The notes: generated by a model from the letters alone, not told the origin. DNA of 64,000 bases from Flavobacteriaceae bacterium UBA3611 (GCA_002375495.1 DFLU01000010.1:609779-673778); one strand, 5' to 3'. Positions 53,884 to 63,176 are shown, counted from the first letter of the stretch. Numbers and translations: made by a program.

Positions 53884-54210
53884 ATGGAACAACAAAAATT
53901 ACCCAATGCAACGCTCATACTTGTTTTTGGCATCATATCTATCGTAACCTGCTGCTGTTACGGAGTCCTCGGTTTAATTTTCGGAATTATAGCAATGGTA
54001 ATGGCTAATAAGGCAACGACCCTTTATATGGCAAACCCAGAACAATACTCGGGATATCAGAATGTTAAAACAGGTAAGATTTTAGCAATCATCGGTATTA
54101 TACTGAATGTAATTTACCTATGCTACACCATCTATTTGTTCTCAACACTCGGAACGGATGGAATCATGAATATGAATCAAGAAATCATGGAACAATACGG
54201 ACTCGAATAA
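53884..54210 (+). CDS. CCC-motif small membrane protein
   Basis: A 108-residue protein with two helices (LILVFGIISIVTCCCYGVLG, continuing LIFGIIAMVMANK; and TGKILAIIGIILNVIYLCYT) and a Cys-Cys-Cys triplet inside the first. It fits a group of short TM2/DUF4190-like proteins that commonly sit beside DUF2752. The polar loop between the helices carries LYMANPEQYSGYQNVK. It is 65 bases after DUF2752 and ahead of a bidirectional terminator. No experimental role is known to me. Confidence 0.82.
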   Translation: MEQQKLPNATLILVFGIISIVTCCCYGVLGLIFGIIAMVMANKATTLYMANPEQYSGYQNVKTGKILAIIGIILNVIYLCYTIYLFSTLGTDGIMNMNQEIMEQYGLE

Positions 54211-54230
54211 TCGAAATTCAAGTCAACAAC

Positions 54231-54264
54231 AAAAAAAATGCGGCCCGAAAGCCGCATTTTTTTT
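54231..54264. terminator. bidirectional intrinsic terminator
   Basis: A perfect stem (ATGCGGC/GCCGCAT) extended by A8/T8 tracts with a 6-base loop. It lies between the CCC-motif gene and the convergent ornithine aminotransferase gene. Confidence 0.92.
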
Positions 54265-54285
54265 GTTTCTATCATTCAAAATATA

Positions 54286-55566
54286 CTATTTTTCGAATTC
54301 CTTTAATGTTTCAGTAATAATCGAAACACACGCTAGAAGTTGTGCTTCCGTCATTACCAAAGGAGGTGCAAATCTGATAATGTTCCCATGGGTTGGTTTG
54401 GCTAAGAGCCCATTGTCCCGAAGACGTAAACAGATATTCCAAGCGGTATCACTGTCTTCACTGTCGTTTATAACAATCGCATTCAGCAACCCTTTTCCTC
54501 GTACCAATTTGCAAATTGTGCTCGTTTCAATATAATCATTCATCTTTTCTCTAAACAATTCTCCTAAGGCAAATGCATTTTCTGCAAGCCGCTCCTCCCT
54601 CACAACTTCTAATGCGGCCATGGCGACAGCAGCTGCAATCGGATTACCTCCAAATGTAGAACCATGAGAGCCAGGAGTAATTACCTTCATAATCGGGTCG
54701 TTGGCCAGTACCGCAGAAACTGGATATGCCCCGCCACTTAATGCTTTTCCTAAAATCAGTATGTCTGGCTTCACCTCTGGTGTGCCGCTACAATCCTTGT
54801 TCTCACAATTACAATTACCGCAGGTAGCCAACAAACGGCCCGTTCTAGCTATACCCGTTTGTACTTCGTCAGCAATAAATAAAACATTATGTTTTTCGCA
54901 GAGCGCTTTGGCCTTTTCTAAATAACCCTCCGAAGGCACATAAACACCTGCCTCCCCTTGAATGGGTTCTACCAAGAAACCTGCAATATTCTTATTGTTT
55001 TCTAGGGTTTTCTCTAAAGCTGAAAGATTATCGTATTCAATTTTTATAAAACCCTTAGTGTAAGGTCCGAAATTATCTCTAGCAACCGGATCATTACTAA
55101 ATGAAATGATCGTGGTCGTTCTTCCGTGGAAATTGTTTTCACAAACAACTATGTCCGCTTCATTTTCTGGGATACCCTTTACTTCGTACGCCCATCGTCT
55201 ACAAATCTTTAAAGCAGTTTCAACCGCTTCAGCTCCCGTATTCATAGGCAGCAACTTATCGAAGTTGAAATATTCACTAGCGTATTTCTCGTATTTACCT
55301 AAAATATCATTGTAAAATGCCCGAGAAGTTAATGATAGCGTCTTTGCCTGCTCATGCATCGCATTTACAATTTTTGGATGGCAATGCCCCTGGTTTACGG
55401 CACTGTAGGCAGAAAGAAAATCGTAGTATTTTTTTCCTTCCACATCCCAAACATGCACACCTTCTCCGCGTTGTAAAACTACCGGAAGTGGGTGGTAGTT
55501 GTGTGCTCCATATTCATTCTCTAAGTCTATCGCCTGTTGCGACAAGGATTGTTGTGTTACTGACAT
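54286..55566 (-). CDS. rocD: ornithine--oxo-acid aminotransferase
   Basis: A 426-residue PLP class III aminotransferase from the ATG at 55566 (MSVTQQSLSQQAIDLENEYG). It converts ornithine and 2-oxoglutarate to glutamate semialdehyde and glutamate, close to proline metabolism (the proline dehydrogenase gene lies at 44.5 kb). PLP contacts include NTGAEAVETALKICRRWAYE and FIADEVQTGIARTGRLLA, with the Schiff-base Lys in DILILGKALSGGAYPVSAVL. A short insertion CGNCNCENKDC at residues 249-259 adds four closely spaced Cys just before that Lys. Confidence 0.94.
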   Translation of the reverse strand: MSVTQQSLSQQAIDLENEYGAHNYHPLPVVLQRGEGVHVWDVEGKKYYDFLSAYSAVNQGHCHPKIVNAMHEQAKTLSLTSRAFYNDILGKYEKYASEYFNFDKLLPMNTGAEAVETALKICRRWAYEVKGIPENEADIVVCENNFHGRTTTIISFSNDPVARDNFGPYTKGFIKIEYDNLSALEKTLENNKNIAGFLVEPIQGEAGVYVPSEGYLEKAKALCEKHNVLFIADEVQTGIARTGRLLATCGNCNCENKDCSGTPEVKPDILILGKALSGGAYPVSAVLANDPIMKVITPGSHGSTFGGNPIAAAVAMAALEVVREERLAENAFALGELFREKMNDYIETSTICKLVRGKGLLNAIVINDSEDSDTAWNICLRLRDNGLLAKPTHGNIIRFAPPLVMTEAQLLACVSIITETLKEFEK

Positions 55567-55626
55567 AACATTTAAAAATTTAAGTGAAAAGTTCAAAAAT
55601 TCCTACTGTACCTTTATGCTATCGAA

Positions 55627-55644
55627 TCCCGATCACTGTCGGGA
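55627..55644. other. short GC-rich hairpin between rocD and rlmD starts
   Basis: TCCCGA/TCGGGA arms with a 6-base loop lie in the 169-base gap between divergent genes. The element resembles a small dispersed hairpin rather than a terminator, since no T-run follows. Confidence 0.5.
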
Positions 55645-55735
55645 CGAAAACTCAGCGGAGGAGAGAAATCATCCTTGGGCGCAAATTACTAAAAATAAGA
55701 CAGAATTTTAATTGAAACACACTACTTTTGCGGCT

Positions 55736-57151
55736 ATGGCGAGACGAAATAAAAGAATTATTCTAGAAGGTCTAGAAGTGATTGATGCGGGTGCAAAAGG
55801 TAAGGCTGTGGCTAAAGCAGCAGATGGTCGTGTGGTATTTATAAATAATGCCGTTCCTGGCGATGTGGTAGATGTTCAAACCCACAAAAAACGAAAATCT
55901 TTTTACGAGGGTTCTGCCATTTCTTTTTTGAAACTTTCAGATAAACGTGTTACTCCCAAATGTGAGCATTTTGGAACCTGTGGTGGCTGTAAATGGCAAC
56001 ACCTGGGGTATGAACATCAATTATTCTACAAGCAGAAAGAAGTTGAAAACAACCTAAAACGCCTAGGGGGTGTTGAGTTGCCAACAGTTTCACCTATTCT
56101 AGGCTCCGCCGATGAGTATTTCTACCGTAATAAAATGGAGTTTTCTTTTAGCGATAACAAATGGCTTACCAGAGAACAAATAGATAGCGATGTTCAAATA
56201 GAAAACAAAAATGCTTTAGGGTTCCATATTCCAGGCATGTGGGATAAAATTTTAGACCTTAATAAATGCTACTTACAGCGAGACCCTAGCAATGCCATTC
56301 GTGATTTTGTAAAGGCAGAGGGCGAACGTCTTGAAATGGCGTTCTTCAATACCAGAAAACAAGAAGGTTTACTTCGCACGTTAATGATTAGAACGACCAG
56401 TATTGGTGAGATCATGGTGGTGGTTCAACTATATCAAGACCACGAACAGAAAAGAACAGCACTCTTGGATGCAATCCAGTTGAAATTTCCTGAGATTACC
56501 TCCTTACAATATGTGATCAACAACAAGGGAAATGATACCATCTACGATCAAGAAGTAATTTGCCATACGGGACGCGACCATATTTTTGAGGAAATGGAAG
56601 GCCTTAAGTTTAAAATCAATGCAAAATCGTTTTACCAGACCAATAGCGAGCAAGCCTATGAACTCTACAAGATTACACGAGATTTTGCTGGGCTTACCGG
56701 GAATGAATTGGTATACGACCTTTATACGGGTACAGGAACCATCGCGCAATTTGTGGCTAAAAAAGCAAAAAAAGTAATCGGAGTTGAAGCGGTTCCCGAT
56801 GCGATTACCGCGGCAAAAGAAAATGCGCAATTAAACGGTATCGAAAACGTTGAATTTTTGGTAGGAGACATGAAAAATGTATTTAACCAAGAATTTATCA
56901 ATACGTATGGCAAAGCCGATGTGGTGATTACAGATCCACCGCGAGATGGGATGCACAAGGATGTGGTAGCCCAATTGTTGGAACTTTCCGCAGCTAAGAT
57001 TGTATATGTGAGTTGCAACAGTGCCACCCAAGCGAGAGATTTAGCCATTTTAGACGAGCAGTATAAAGTAACTCGAGTACAACCCGTAGATATGTTTCCG
57101 CAGACTCATCACGTAGAAAATGTTGTACTTTTAGAAAAAAGAAACGCTTGA
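55736..57151 (+). CDS. rlmD: 23S rRNA (uracil-5-)-methyltransferase RlmD/RumA family
   Basis: A 471-residue SAM-dependent enzyme from the ATG at 55736 (MARRNKRIILEGLEVIDAGA); a TTG 24 bases upstream is less likely. An N-terminal TRAM domain is followed by Cys ligands for a 4Fe-4S cluster (CEHFGTCGGCKWQHL). The catalytic domain has the SAM motif YDLYTGTGTIAQFVAKK, TDPPRDGMHKDVVAQL and the nucleophile Cys in YVSCNSATQARDL. It makes m5U in 23S rRNA or a related RNA. The next gene begins by overlapping its stop codon. Confidence 0.95.
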   Translation: MARRNKRIILEGLEVIDAGAKGKAVAKAADGRVVFINNAVPGDVVDVQTHKKRKSFYEGSAISFLKLSDKRVTPKCEHFGTCGGCKWQHLGYEHQLFYKQKEVENNLKRLGGVELPTVSPILGSADEYFYRNKMEFSFSDNKWLTREQIDSDVQIENKNALGFHIPGMWDKILDLNKCYLQRDPSNAIRDFVKAEGERLEMAFFNTRKQEGLLRTLMIRTTSIGEIMVVVQLYQDHEQKRTALLDAIQLKFPEITSLQYVINNKGNDTIYDQEVICHTGRDHIFEEMEGLKFKINAKSFYQTNSEQAYELYKITRDFAGLTGNELVYDLYTGTGTIAQFVAKKAKKVIGVEAVPDAITAAKENAQLNGIENVEFLVGDMKNVFNQEFINTYGKADVVITDPPRDGMHKDVVAQLLELSAAKIVYVSCNSATQARDLAILDEQYKVTRVQPVDMFPQTHHVENVVLLEKRNA

Positions 57152-57651
57152 AAGCCTTTGTAAAAATTAGCACTATCCTTTTTTTGGTAATCAGCATGGT
57201 TGCCGGATGTACGCGCGACGATATTTGCGATCCGCTTACCGCTGTCACTCCCCTACTCATCATCACATTTAAAGACAACGCGAACCCACTACAAGGAAAA
57301 AGCGTGACCAATCTGGTGATTCGAAAGAACAATTCTGATAGCACTTTTGTATTTCGAACTTCAGAAGCAACAGATTCGATTGCCATTCCCTTAGATACAG
57401 AACTCGATAGTACGCAGCTCATATTTACGCTAAATGACGACGATGACGAAACCACCACAAATGCTGATAACTTACTATTTACTTATCAACGAGAAGAATT
57501 GTATGTGAATCGGGCATGCGGATTTAAAACAATTTACAGCAATTTTGCTGCTGAAGTGGAAGACGACTCCGATAATTGGATTACCTCTTTCCAAGTATTA
57601 CAAACTGAAATTACAGATGAAATTGAAGCACACCTTTCTATTAGGTTTTAG
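57148..57651 (+). CDS. DUF6452-like lipoprotein
   Basis: A 167-residue lipoprotein. The start is TTG at 57148, overlapping the rlmD stop (TTGA), and gives a signal LKAFVKISTILFLVISMVAG ending in the lipobox Cys. No ATG would keep the signal. The mature domain starts CTRDDICDPLTAVTPLLIIT, which matches DUF6452, and continues as beta strands with a late Cys in NRACGFKTIYSN. It overlaps the next gene by 35 bases. This trio (rlmD - DUF6452 - DUF6048) is a recurrent flavobacterial arrangement. Confidence 0.85.
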   Translation: MKAFVKISTILFLVISMVAGCTRDDICDPLTAVTPLLIITFKDNANPLQGKSVTNLVIRKNNSDSTFVFRTSEATDSIAIPLDTELDSTQLIFTLNDDDDETTTNADNLLFTYQREELYVNRACGFKTIYSNFAAEVEDDSDNWITSFQVLQTEITDEIEAHLSIRF

Positions 57652-58336
57652 CCTATTGCTTGCGTCAATTTCAACATGGGCGCAAGAACAAATTACAGAA
57701 TCAGCCACTACGGCAATCGTAGATACTGTTCCGAAAAGTCAGAAATACGGAATTCGCGTTGGGATAGATATCTCAAAACTAGCCAGAACAGCCTTTGAAG
57801 AGGGTTTTACGGGGTTTGAGGTAAATGGCGACTACAGACTCACCAAAAAGATATACGCCGCAGCAGAGCTGGGAACGAGCGATCGGGTGTGGGATGAAGA
57901 TGGCCTTCGTTCTATTACCACTGGAAGCTATATTAAAATTGGGGCCGACTTAAATGCGTACAATAACTGGTTGGGAATGAACAATGCTATTTTTGGCGGA
58001 CTCCGCTACGGGTTTTCAACTTTTTCGCAAGAATTAGATCAGTATGATATATACACTAGCAATCCGGCCTTTGCTACGACACCACGTGATGTCAATGTCG
58101 AATTTAACGGACTTACAGCGCATTGGGCTGAATTGATTGTGGGAATAAAAACGGAAGTGATGAACAACTTGTATCTCTCCATTAACCTCCAACTGAAGCG
58201 TAAAATCACTGAAGACCGCCCTGAAAATTTCGATAACCTAATAATTCCAGGTTTTAACAGAACCTACGACTTTAGCCAATTTGGCGTGGGGTATGGATAT
58301 ACGATTTCGTATCTAATTCCACTTTATAAAAAATAA
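57617..58336 (+). CDS. DUF6048-like outer-membrane barrel protein
   Basis: A 239-residue exported protein from the ATG at 57617 (MKLKHTFLLGFSLLLASIST, cleavage after WAQ). Strand patterns (KYGIRVGIDISKLARTAFEE, FEVNGDYRLTKKIYAAAELG, IKIGADLNAYNNWLGMNNAI) and a C-terminal GVGYGYTISYLIPLYKK suit a small outer-membrane barrel of DUF6048 type. It shares 35 bases with the lipoprotein gene in another frame, so the two are coupled and probably function together at the outer membrane. Confidence 0.85.
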   Translation: MKLKHTFLLGFSLLLASISTWAQEQITESATTAIVDTVPKSQKYGIRVGIDISKLARTAFEEGFTGFEVNGDYRLTKKIYAAAELGTSDRVWDEDGLRSITTGSYIKIGADLNAYNNWLGMNNAIFGGLRYGFSTFSQELDQYDIYTSNPAFATTPRDVNVEFNGLTAHWAELIVGIKTEVMNNLYLSINLQLKRKITEDRPENFDNLIIPGFNRTYDFSQFGVGYGYTISYLIPLYKK

Positions 58337-58382
58337 CAGTATTACCACTGATTCACTGCATACCGACTTACTGCATACTGAT

Positions 58383-59540
58383 TTACTGTTTCTTCGCCTT
58401 CCTACTCCCCTCGTACATTTCGTACCGTACAAACTTGCTTTCTAGCTTACCATTGTATAGTTTGATTTTTCGCGATGGTCGCAATCCTACACTTTTCAGA
58501 GCCTCCATATTGCTGGTGATCATCCAAGCTTGTGTTCCGGGATATCCGCGTTTTAAAGTATTTCCTATTTCCGCATAAAAAGCATCAATATCGTCTACAG
58601 AGAGGCGTTCGTCGTAGGGCGGATTAAAGACCAAAAACATAGGACGTTCGGTTTCCTTTTTACTTTGGAAAAAATCTTGCTCTTTTACCTCGATAAATTC
58701 TGAAAGGTTGGCGTTCTCAATGTTTGCTTTTGCTTTCCGCAACGCAAAGGCATCTTTATCTGATGCGTAAATCTTAAAATAAAATTCCTTTATTTTCTTC
58801 AGTGCCGCGTTTTCAATCGTTTCGTATAAGTCCACATCAAAATCGGGCCAGGTTTCAAAACCAAATTCATCTCGATTAAGGTTCGGAGGTATGTTACAGG
58901 CAATCATCGCAGCTTCGGTTGCAATGGTCCCACTTCCACACATGGGGTCCATAAAGTCACACTGTCCGTTCCATCCGGTCAGCATAATCATTCCCGCTGC
59001 CAACACCTCATTTATGGGTGCCAATGTGTTTTCGATTTTATATCCGCGTTTGTGTAACGAAGCTCCAGAACTATCCAGAGATACGGTACAAATGTTTCGG
59101 TCTATATGAATATTAATTCGAAGTGTAGGATGGTCTAGGTCTACATCTGGCCGCTCACCCGCTTTATCACGAAAACGATCTACAATCGCATCTTTTGTTT
59201 TTAATGAAATATATTGAGAATGCGTGAACACTTCAGAATAAACCGTAGCATCTACCGCTAGACTTCCGTCGGCTTCCATATAGTTTTCCCAAGGGATATC
59301 GTATACCTTTTTATACAGGTCATCTTCCGTGAAGATATTAAAAGCTGTAATTGGTTTTAGTACTTTAATGGCAGTCCTGCTACAGAGATTTACTTTGTAC
59401 ATAAAACCCGTATCACCTTCAAAAGCAACATTACGCGTCCCTATTTCAATATTGGAAGCTCCTAATTGTCTTAGTTCTTGTGCCAAAAGCTCTTCTAACC
59501 CATACAGGGTCTTGGCAACCATTTTAAAGTTTTTTTCCAT
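58383..59540 (-). CDS. THUMP-domain RNA methyltransferase (RlmL/YcbY N-terminal type)
   Basis: A 385-residue SAM-dependent N2-guanine RNA methyltransferase. Residues 1-160 form the ferredoxin-like and THUMP RNA-binding region (FKMVAKTLYGLEELLAQELR ... RPDVDLDHPTLRINIHIDRN). The catalytic part has the SAM motif FMDPMCGSGTIATEAAMIAC and FNPPYDERLSVDD, the NPPY motif that handles the target base. It resembles the RlmL half of the RlmKL fusion. The C-terminus is lysine-rich (SRKAKKQ). Confidence 0.92.
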   Translation of the reverse strand: MEKNFKMVAKTLYGLEELLAQELRQLGASNIEIGTRNVAFEGDTGFMYKVNLCSRTAIKVLKPITAFNIFTEDDLYKKVYDIPWENYMEADGSLAVDATVYSEVFTHSQYISLKTKDAIVDRFRDKAGERPDVDLDHPTLRINIHIDRNICTVSLDSSGASLHKRGYKIENTLAPINEVLAAGMIMLTGWNGQCDFMDPMCGSGTIATEAAMIACNIPPNLNRDEFGFETWPDFDVDLYETIENAALKKIKEFYFKIYASDKDAFALRKAKANIENANLSEFIEVKEQDFFQSKKETERPMFLVFNPPYDERLSVDDIDAFYAEIGNTLKRGYPGTQAWMITSNMEALKSVGLRPSRKIKLYNGKLESKFVRYEMYEGSRKAKKQ

Positions 59541-59705
59541 ATGTAGTGCCTATGCAGGCGGATAACTATTTAGTGTCTCAACTCAAATTTTAAAAAAAGA
59601 CATGAAAAAAGCAAACGTACTTGTAGCGTGCGTGATAGCATTTAAACGATATCTTCCTTTAACGCAGCACAAAAATACAGTATTTTAGCAGTGCAAAATT
59701 GAGAT

Positions 59706-60440
59706 ATGCAAAAAGAAAACGTCAGTCAATGGTATGCCTCTTGGTTCGATACGCCATATTACCACATCTTATACAAAGATCGTGGCCACGAAGAAGCAGA
59801 AGCATTTATGAAACGGCTCACAACATTCTTAAAACTAGAAAAAGGCAGCCACATCCTTGATTTGGCTTGCGGTAAAGGGAGACACTCCATTTCCCTCAAC
59901 AATATGGGGTTTACCGTAACGGGAATCGATTTGTCTGCTGCGAGTATCGCATATGCCAAGCAATATGAAACAGAAACACTGAAATTTGGAGTACATGACA
60001 TGTGTGTGCCATATCCACAGCAATTTGATGCAGTTTTCAATTTGTTTACAAGCTTCGGTTATTTTGAAGAAGAAGAAGATAACTTACGGACAGTTCGCGC
60101 AATCAAAAAAGAGTTGAAAGCCAACGGTCACGGTGTCATCGACTTTATGAACTCCGATTTTATAATTAAAAATTTAGTACCTGAAGAAATTAAAACTGTA
60201 CAGGGAATTACCTTCCAAATTAAACGATATGTTGAAAACGGTTATATTTTTAAAGAAATCTGTTTTCAAGATAATGACACTCCTTTCACTTTTGTAGAGC
60301 GAGTGAAAGCTCTTACGCTTTCAGATTTCAAAAAGTATTTCGAGCAAGCAGATGTTACGTTAGAACACTGTTTTGGAGATTATAAGTTAGCCCCTTTTCA
60401 TCAAAAAACTTCCGAACGTTTAATTCTTATTTTTAGCTAA
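59706..60440 (+). CDS. class I SAM-dependent methyltransferase
   Basis: A 244-residue soluble methyltransferase. Motif I is HILDLACGKGRHSISLNNMG, followed by VTGIDLSAASIAYAKQYE (motif II Asp) and QFDAVFNLFTSFGYFEEEED. The C-terminal part is beta-rich, as in small-molecule methyltransferases. TAATG at 60438-60442 joins its stop to the start of the ZIP transporter gene. Substrate unknown. Confidence 0.9.
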   Translation: MQKENVSQWYASWFDTPYYHILYKDRGHEEAEAFMKRLTTFLKLEKGSHILDLACGKGRHSISLNNMGFTVTGIDLSAASIAYAKQYETETLKFGVHDMCVPYPQQFDAVFNLFTSFGYFEEEEDNLRTVRAIKKELKANGHGVIDFMNSDFIIKNLVPEEIKTVQGITFQIKRYVENGYIFKEICFQDNDTPFTFVERVKALTLSDFKKYFEQADVTLEHCFGDYKLAPFHQKTSERLILIFS

Positions 60441-61108
60441 TGACCTACATCGCACTTTTTATATCGGTGATTTTCGGGTATGCTGTGGCCTTGCTTTTTA
60501 AGAAAAAGGAACTCACGCAGCTTCCTATTTTACTCGCATTTAGTGGCGCATTTTTGTTGGCCACTACCCTATTCGAGTTGCTTCCAGAAGTTTTTGAGGG
60601 ACCCTCAGAACACATCGGCCTCTTTATTATGATAGGAATCTTGCTGCAAATTGTACTCGATTTCTTTTCAAAAGGTGCAGAACACGGGCACGTTCATCTG
60701 CATTCAGAAACCAAGACGTTTCCGTTGCTTTTATTTCTTAGTTTATCGCTTCACGCAATTATTGAAGGCGTGCCTCTTACAGAAAATACAGCAATGTTGT
60801 ACGGCGTCATCGTGCATAAAATCCCGATTACTATTATTTTGGCATTATTTTTCTCTAAAGCAGGATATCGCCAAAGCACGACCCTGATTTTTTTAATACT
60901 ATTCGCGCTCATGACCCCATTGGGAAGTTATCTAATGGAAACGCTTCCAATAATGACAACCTATAGCAACGAAATCAATGCCGTTGCCATTGGTATCTTT
61001 CTGCATGTATCTACCACTATTTTATTTGAAAGTTCTAAAAACCATAGCTTTAACCTCTCAAAAATGGTCGCGGTGTGTATCGCCGTAGTGATTGCGTATT
61101 TTATCTAA
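60440..61108 (+). CDS. ZIP-family metal transporter
   Basis: A 222-residue membrane protein with about eight helices. The family signatures LLPEVFEGPSEHIGLFIMIG and HAIIEGVPLTENTAMLYGVI, followed by HKIPITIILALFF, carry the His and Glu residues that bind zinc or iron. A His-rich loop (GAEHGHVHLHSE) faces the cytoplasm, as in other ZIPs. It takes divalent metal into the cytoplasm. It overlaps the convergent hemolysin III gene by 4 bases. Confidence 0.92.
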   Translation: MTYIALFISVIFGYAVALLFKKKELTQLPILLAFSGAFLLATTLFELLPEVFEGPSEHIGLFIMIGILLQIVLDFFSKGAEHGHVHLHSETKTFPLLLFLSLSLHAIIEGVPLTENTAMLYGVIVHKIPITIILALFFSKAGYRQSTTLIFLILFALMTPLGSYLMETLPIMTTYSNEINAVAIGIFLHVSTTILFESSKNHSFNLSKMVAVCIAVVIAYFI

Positions 61109-61731
61109 ATAACCTCTGTAAATATAAATAGGTAGTGTAAAACACTCCCAGCCAACACAAAGAGATGCCAAATTACATGGTTGTACGGTATTTTATGGAC
61201 GGCATAAAAGATAATGCCCACCGTATATGCCATACCGCCTCCCATGAGCAACCACAACCCTTCTGGAGTTACTGCTTCCCGTAACGAAGAAAAGTCGAAT
61301 ACAATCAACCAACCCATCACCAAATAAAGCAATAGCGAGATTATTTCAAATTTTCCAGTAAAGAATATTTTTAAAATAGTTCCCAACAAAGCGATGCCCC
61401 AAACAAGCCAAAAAAGCGTCCAACCTAGGCTATCGGCAAGCGCAATCAATACTACAGGTGAATAGGTGCCAGCTATCAGCAGATAAATACTAATGTGGTC
61501 TAACTTTCTGTAAAACAATTTTTTGCGTTCGTTCTTGGTGTAATGGTACAGAGTAGACGCCAAATAAAGTATAGAAAGAGAAGTTCCGTACAACACAATA
61601 CCCCATAATCCTTGAATGCTTTCGTAGGTGTTAAAAACAAAAAGAAGTGCAAAACCGACTAGACTCAACAAAAAACCGAATCCGTGGGTTGCAGCATTTA
61701 ACTTTTCTTCAAAATCAGATTGTTCTTTCAT
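61105..61731 (-). CDS. hemolysin III / PAQR-family membrane protein
   Basis: A 208-residue seven-helix membrane protein of the YqfA/HlyIII group. The conserved Ser/His/Asp pattern of the PAQR fold is visible: YLASTLYHYTKNERKKLFYR, LDHISIYLLIAGTYSPVVLI and HNVIWH-like NHVIWHLFVLAGSVLHYLF, which carry the zinc-site residues of related receptors. Its substrate is unproven; ceramidase-like or stress roles are proposed for the family. It is convergent with the ZIP gene. Confidence 0.93.
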   Translation of the reverse strand: MKEQSDFEEKLNAATHGFGFLLSLVGFALLFVFNTYESIQGLWGIVLYGTSLSILYLASTLYHYTKNERKKLFYRKLDHISIYLLIAGTYSPVVLIALADSLGWTLFWLVWGIALLGTILKIFFTGKFEIISLLLYLVMGWLIVFDFSSLREAVTPEGLWLLMGGGMAYTVGIIFYAVHKIPYNHVIWHLFVLAGSVLHYLFIFTEVI

Positions 61732-61839
61732 AGCATTTTGGCAACAGCCGGGCTTTCGCTTCTATCTTTTTGCGCAACGCTCAGGCACAAAAAGGAGAAA
61801 CGCTCTATCCCTGTTGCAAAAGTACGTTTCAACTTTTAC

Positions 61840-62661
61840 TTATAGCGCTTCTGGAAATATTTTCTGAAAACGTTTTGGGAGTTTATCTGTGAAGGTCATT
61901 CTTTCTTCCGTAAACGGATGTATGAATTCGAGAGAACACGCATGTAAATACATCCCTTTTCCTTTCAAAAGTTGGTCTGTGGAGCTATATTTTATGTCTC
62001 CTAAAATAGGGTTCCCCATATTCGCCATGTGGATCCGTAATTGATGCCGTCTGCCCGTAACTGGTTTAAGAAGTACCAAATTCAGTAGTTGAAATCGATT
62101 TGAATGAACCGTTTTAAGCACTTCATACTCAGAAATGGCCTTCTTACCTTCAATTGGTAAACTCACGGTACCTTTCGAATTCATCTTTCCAATGGTTATG
62201 GCGTAATAATTCTTTTCTACTTCTTTATGTTTAAATAAAGCATTCAGGGCCCGAATACTGGACGTTGTCTTACCAATTAGAAGCAAACCTGTAGTGGCAT
62301 AATCTAATCGATGAACGGGTTGTGGTTGTGTAGCATCCGTTAACGAGCTAGATTTAAGGTTTTGAATCAATGCGTTTGAAACCGTTTTAAAGCTATTTCC
62401 GCTCACCAGAATTCCTGGGGGTTTTCGTATAACGGCAAAATGCTGGTCTTCGAAAATTACAGTAAGTTCAAAAATAAATTTCTTGTGCTTATTTATTTCG
62501 TTTGGGATATTTAAACAGATTGTTTCACCGCCAGACACAATAGTTGCCGTAGTTGCTACAGTAGTATTTACAGTTAGAAAACCTTTTTTCAGTATCTTTT
62601 TTAGTGCTGATTTTGTGGGGCAATAACTAAAAACACCTACTGCGTATTCCTGAATTCGCAT
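61840..62661 (-). CDS. RluA-family pseudouridine synthase
   Basis: A 273-residue RNA pseudouridine synthase. The catalytic Asp lies in VHRLDYATTGLLLIGKT, preceded by AVIRKPPGILVSGN and followed by KPVTGRRHQLRIHMANMGNP. A short N-terminal S4-like region (KSALKKILKKGFLTVN) helps bind RNA. It resembles RluA/RluC/TruC types; the exact uridine in rRNA or tRNA cannot be given. The start at 62661 gives MRIQEYAVGV. Confidence 0.93.
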   Translation of the reverse strand: MRIQEYAVGVFSYCPTKSALKKILKKGFLTVNTTVATTATIVSGGETICLNIPNEINKHKKFIFELTVIFEDQHFAVIRKPPGILVSGNSFKTVSNALIQNLKSSSLTDATQPQPVHRLDYATTGLLLIGKTTSSIRALNALFKHKEVEKNYYAITIGKMNSKGTVSLPIEGKKAISEYEVLKTVHSNRFQLLNLVLLKPVTGRRHQLRIHMANMGNPILGDIKYSSTDQLLKGKGMYLHACSLEFIHPFTEERMTFTDKLPKRFQKIFPEAL

Positions 62662-62717
62662 AGGATTTTTTAAGTTCCTGACAATATGTGTCTCTCGAAT
62701 GCTAATGGTATTTAATA

Positions 62718-63149
62718 TTAACGTATGTAGAATTCGCTTTCAGGTACTACCAAGGTTGTCAACTCCACTGTATGACCGTCAGGGTCGTTAGTATAGATTG
62801 ACTGAAAATAGTGATGGTCTTCAGTTGAATACTTTAATCCTAAAGCTACAAAATGTTTTTTTGCAGCTTCAAAGGCAATTTTTGTAACGTTAAAAGCAAA
62901 ATGATCTATTTTCACCCCACTATTTTTTCTAAAATTAGAATCTGTCTCATTAACATCAGTAGGGAAAATAGCAATTCCTGTTTTGCCTGCCATCATAAAA
63001 ATTGGATATGTACCCCAAGCATCAAATTGGTATTTCTTTAAACCTAACACGCGTTCATACCAACGCACAGACACTTCCATATCGCTAACTCGAATAGCAA
63101 CATGGTCCAGGAAATCAATTTCAAATGGATGATTTATAGTTTCCGACAT
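62718..63149 (-). CDS. VOC-family (glyoxalase-like) protein
   Basis: A 143-residue metal-dependent VOC protein. The paired beta-alpha-beta repeats show as FLDHVAIRVSDMEVSVRWYE and KIDHFAFNVTKIAFEAAKKH, with metal ligands in HVAI, DHFA and the C-terminal HTVELTTL. The TNDPDGHTVEL ending is typical of dioxygenase, lyase and glyoxalase members. A -7-like box lies 28 bases upstream. Substrate unknown; a role against thiol-reactive compounds would suit a bacillithiol organism, but no evidence links them. Confidence 0.9.
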   Translation of the reverse strand: MSETINHPFEIDFLDHVAIRVSDMEVSVRWYERVLGLKKYQFDAWGTYPIFMMAGKTGIAIFPTDVNETDSNFRKNSGVKIDHFAFNVTKIAFEAAKKHFVALGLKYSTEDHHYFQSIYTNDPDGHTVELTTLVVPESEFYIR

Positions 63150-63176
63150 TTTTCAGTACGCTTAAGCAATTTCTTC

